64,000 nucleotides of DNA from Croceicoccus gelatinilyticus (GTDB taxonomy: Bacteria; Pseudomonadota; Alphaproteobacteria; Sphingomonadales; Sphingomonadaceae), in NCBI RefSeq assembly GCF_018398395.1, contig NZ_JAHCBF010000002.1, forward strand, positions 620,001-684,000, written 5' to 3'. The notes beneath the pieces are model-generated. The model had not been told where the DNA came from. It saw only the letters and a list, made by a program, of their open reading frames with translations, and made no database searches. Each line of letters begins with the position of its first letter. Within the stretch, counting starts at the first letter, position 1. The position numbers were made by a program, and so were the translations under genes. Of the stretch, positions 62,372-64,000 are shown in pieces.

Positions 62372-62396
62372 AACGCGTGCGCGCGATGTCGGTTCC
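62372..62396 (-). promoter_or_regulatory. EcfG promoter of phyR
   Basis: On the minus strand GGAAC (62396-62392), 16 bases, CGTT (62375-62372) matches the EcfG consensus exactly, 35 bases before the phyR start codon. Confidence 0.8.
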
Positions 62397-62492
62397 CGGA
62401 AAAATTGCCGAATTGTTCACGTCGTTGCAATTGCGTGTCTTTCGAGGCACGGGACTGCTATTGGCGAAGCGAAAATACGTACGAGGGAAGGC

Positions 62493-63239
62493 ATGATTTC
62501 GGGTTCGGAGCATTTTGCCTGCACGCAATGTCCGCTGTTGTCCTGCCCCGGCCTGCGTGAGCAGGAGAAGGATCGCCTCGCCCTTATCCAGGAATTCAAG
62601 CACGGCGAACTCGGCGTGGATCGGGGCGAGCAGGTGCTGGTGCAGGACACCAGGAGCGAGCATCTCTATACCGTCCTCAAAGGCGTGTTGATCCGTTACC
62701 GCCTGATGGATGACGGGCGGCGCCAGATCATCAACTTCCTGTTCCCCGGCGATCTGGTCGGTCTTCAGGCCACGCTGGACGAGCCGATGACGCACGGGGT
62801 CGAAGCGCTGACCGATGCACGGCTTTGCGTATTTCCCCGCGCCGACTTCCGCCGCTTCGTCAGCCAGTTCCCCGATCTCAATTACGACATCGTCTGGCTA
62901 GCCGCGAAAGAAGAAGCCGCGCTCGAGGAACATCTGGTCGCACTGGGCCAGCGCAACGCGCGCGAACGGATCGCCTATCTCGCCCTGTTCCTGATTGAGC
63001 GGGCCGAGCAGACCTGTTTGACGAGCGGGCCGCACAAGATTTCCCTTGCCGTCACGCAAAGCCAGATTGCCGACATGCTCGGCCTCTCGCTCGTTCACAC
63101 CAACCGCTCGCTTCAGTCGCTGCGCAAGGACGGGCTGGTTCGCTGGACCCTGACCGAAATCGAGATCCCCGACATGGATGCCGTCCGCGATCTGGTTCAG
63201 GTGGAGAACGTCAACCGGAAGAAGCGCCCTTTCATCTGA
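62493..63239 (+). CDS. Crp/Fnr family transcriptional regulator
   Basis: A 248-residue regulator. The N-terminal part carries CTQCPLLSC at about residues 10-18, similar to the cysteine cluster of FNR-type oxygen sensors, with a further Cys in ARLCVFP; whether it holds an iron-sulfur cluster is not certain. A cyclic-nucleotide-binding fold (about 25-145) has LYTVLKGVLIRYRL and LFPGDLVGLQA. The C-terminal helix-turn-helix shows SLAVTQSQIADMLGLSLVHTNRSLQSLRKDGLV. It lies between phyR and a candidate small RNA. Confidence 0.9.
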   Translation: MISGSEHFACTQCPLLSCPGLREQEKDRLALIQEFKHGELGVDRGEQVLVQDTRSEHLYTVLKGVLIRYRLMDDGRRQIINFLFPGDLVGLQATLDEPMTHGVEALTDARLCVFPRADFRRFVSQFPDLNYDIVWLAAKEEAALEEHLVALGQRNARERIAYLALFLIERAEQTCLTSGPHKISLAVTQSQIADMLGLSLVHTNRSLQSLRKDGLVRWTLTEIEIPDMDAVRDLVQVENVNRKKRPFI

Positions 63240-63308
63240 TTTATTTGCAATAAAATCAGATATTTACTAATTTTCTTGGGCGAAATGCAGATTCTTTTCG
63301 AGTCCGCA

Positions 63309-63334
63309 GGAACCACTTTTTCGGACGAGCATTT
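63309..63334 (+). promoter_or_regulatory. EcfG-like promoter before the candidate small RNA
   Basis: GGAAC (63309-63313), 16 bases, CATTT (63330-63334) matches the EcfG consensus except one base of CGTT. Transcription would begin at about 63340, right at the first hairpin of the small RNA. Confidence 0.55.
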
Positions 63335-63340
63335 CCTTAA

Positions 63341-63436
63341 TGTCACCGCCGAGACCCCCCCTCCCGTCCAAGCGGCCGGTGATACGATCCCGAAAGGCCT
63401 TCGTTCCCTAACAGGGGGAGCGGAGGCCTTTTTTTT
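63341..63436 (+). ncRNA. Candidate general-stress small RNA with C-rich loop
   Basis: A roughly 96-base unit lies in the 289-base gap between the Crp/Fnr gene and the response regulator gene. Hairpin 1 (63343-63382) pairs TCACCG-CCG with CGG-C-CGGTGA, with one bulged C. It displays a 21-base loop containing seven Cs, a T and three Cs, resembling an anti-Shine-Dalgarno sequence. Hairpin 2 (63393-63431) is a 16-bp terminator stem with loop TAACAGG, followed by Ts. An EcfG-like promoter sits just upstream. The layout resembles GsrN, the sigma-T-dependent small RNA of Caulobacter. No convincing open frame covers the unit. Confidence 0.6.
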
Positions 63437-63470
63437 CACCCCTCCCCGATCCCGATGTGTCATCGTTCGC

Positions 63471-63506
63471 CAAAACGAAAAAGGCCCGCCAGACGGCAGG
63501 CCCTTT
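63471..63506 (-). terminator. Terminator of the single-domain response regulator gene
   Basis: An imperfect stem at 63480-63506 (AAAGG-CC-GCC with GGC-GG-CC-CTTT, one mismatch and one bulge, loop AGAC) is followed on the minus strand by TTCGTTTT. Confidence 0.7.
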
Positions 63507-63528
63507 GGCTTTGCGATAACGGCGTGCT

Positions 63529-63966
63529 TTATTCGGAGCTGATCGCACCCTTGATGCGAGAGAACAGGCCGGTACGGCGGCTGTCCGATACGGCGTCGAT
63601 CAACGCTTCCGGCGCGTAAGGCTTGGTGAGGACCGTACCCAGTTCCTTGATGTCGGCAGGGATCGCCTCAGGATTACCAGTAGAAAATACGATACGCGGC
63701 GGACGGGGGCCGAGTTCGTTGACCAGTTCGGCCACGGCCCAGCCATCGTCGCGATCGACGAGGTGAACGTCGAGCACGATCACGTCGGGCTTCTGCTTGT
63801 CGAGAGCAGCCAGTGCCTGCTTCGTGCTTGAGCAGACGGTGACCGATGGAGAGCCCGCGGCAAGCAGGATATCCTCGATCGACATGGCCAGGATCGGGTC
63901 GTCTTCCACGACGAGAGCCGTGCCGACGTTACGGTCGGTTCCCTTCGGCTTCGGCTGCGTGGACAT
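63529..63966 (-). CDS. Single-domain response regulator with FAT GUY-like motif
   Basis: A 145-residue receiver domain with no output domain. The start is set at MSTQPKPKG; an ATG ten codons upstream is possible. Features are VVEDDPILA, phosphoacceptor Asp66 in VIVLDVHLV, IVFSTGN (94-98) and Lys115 in LTKPYAP. The FSTGN segment resembles the F-A-T-G motif of the alphaproteobacterial FAT GUY group. SdrG of Sphingomonas belongs to that group and works with HRXXN kinases and PhyR in the general stress response. The position beside that locus supports such a role. Its promoter lies mostly outside the window. Confidence 0.88.
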   Translation of the reverse strand: MSTQPKPKGTDRNVGTALVVEDDPILAMSIEDILLAAGSPSVTVCSSTKQALAALDKQKPDVIVLDVHLVDRDDGWAVAELVNELGPRPPRIVFSTGNPEAIPADIKELGTVLTKPYAPEALIDAVSDSRRTGLFSRIKGAISSE

Positions 63967-64000
63967 GAAATATAGCTTCCCTGATAGGGCGTTCATTCGC

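Noticed and set aside
63276-63542. An 88-residue open frame over the candidate small RNA
   Set aside because: It crosses a 16-bp terminator with eight Ts, overlaps the next gene, translates the terminator into a Phe run and has no family likeness.

Overview
The window is GC-rich, densely coded chromosomal DNA that reads as an alphaproteobacterium, most likely a member of Sphingomonadales (Erythrobacter/Novosphingobium-like). The reasons are an EcfG-NepR-PhyR general stress locus with an HRXXN histidine kinase, an IHF-beta gene, a branched-chain 2-oxoacid dehydrogenase operon beside an Lrp-type regulator, and the overall protein flavour. No intergenic gap exceeds 300 bases. I see no integrase, insertion sequence, CRISPR array or rRNA. 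One tRNA gene (Leu, anticodon TAA) is present.

Layout. 1-9.5 kb: a truncated ferredoxin-reductase-like gene, queG, an ABC exporter pair, an exported MsrB, dxs, a small protein that looks frameshifted, an NnrU-like membrane protein and a POT peptide transporter. 9.6-16 kb: a small GntR regulator, ihfB, tRNA-Leu, a tandem PilZ protein, a set of envelope genes (FAD oxidoreductase, GtrA, GT-C-like membrane protein) and a Zur-like regulator. 16-21.3 kb: an exported MsrA preceded by an overlapping 41-residue ORF, then purH, a heparinase II/III-family gene and rpe, all on the minus strand. 21.5-28.1 kb: a complete lasso-peptide gene cluster (HPr-kinase-like kinase, B1, B2, precursor, cyclase, ABC exporter, nucleotidyltransferase). 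28.3-34.7 kb: DUF2141 protein, M20 hydrolase, ClC channel, mtnP and a two-component pair. 34.7-38.9 kb: an Lrp regulator divergent from the E1-alpha/E1-beta/E2 operon. 39-46.6 kb: gpmA, purE-purK-folA, ribF, ileS, lspA and a lipoprotein. 46.6-57.3 kb: CNNM/CBS protein, OmpA lipoprotein, cysQ-like gene, sucC, etfBA, a LOG protein, glmM-DUF1272-thiD and sodB. 57.3-64 kb: AI-2E transporter, ecfG, nepR, HRXXN kinase, phyR, a Crp/Fnr regulator, a candidate small RNA and a single-domain response regulator.

Two systems stand out. First, the lasso cluster encodes a 44-residue precursor whose leader keeps the Pro-x-Leu recognition element. Its predicted core has no aromatic or large hydrophobic residue and ends in serine, the residue that HPr-kinase-like lasso kinases phosphorylate. 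The kinase and nucleotidyltransferase point to a tailored lasso peptide. Second, the general stress locus carries exact EcfG promoter matches (GGAAC-N16/17-CGTT) before nepR, phyR and an OmpA-like lipoprotein gene. It also carries a one-mismatch match directly before a roughly 96-nt transcript unit with a C-rich hairpin loop and a strong intrinsic terminator, which I propose as a stress-induced small RNA resembling GsrN of Caulobacter in layout.
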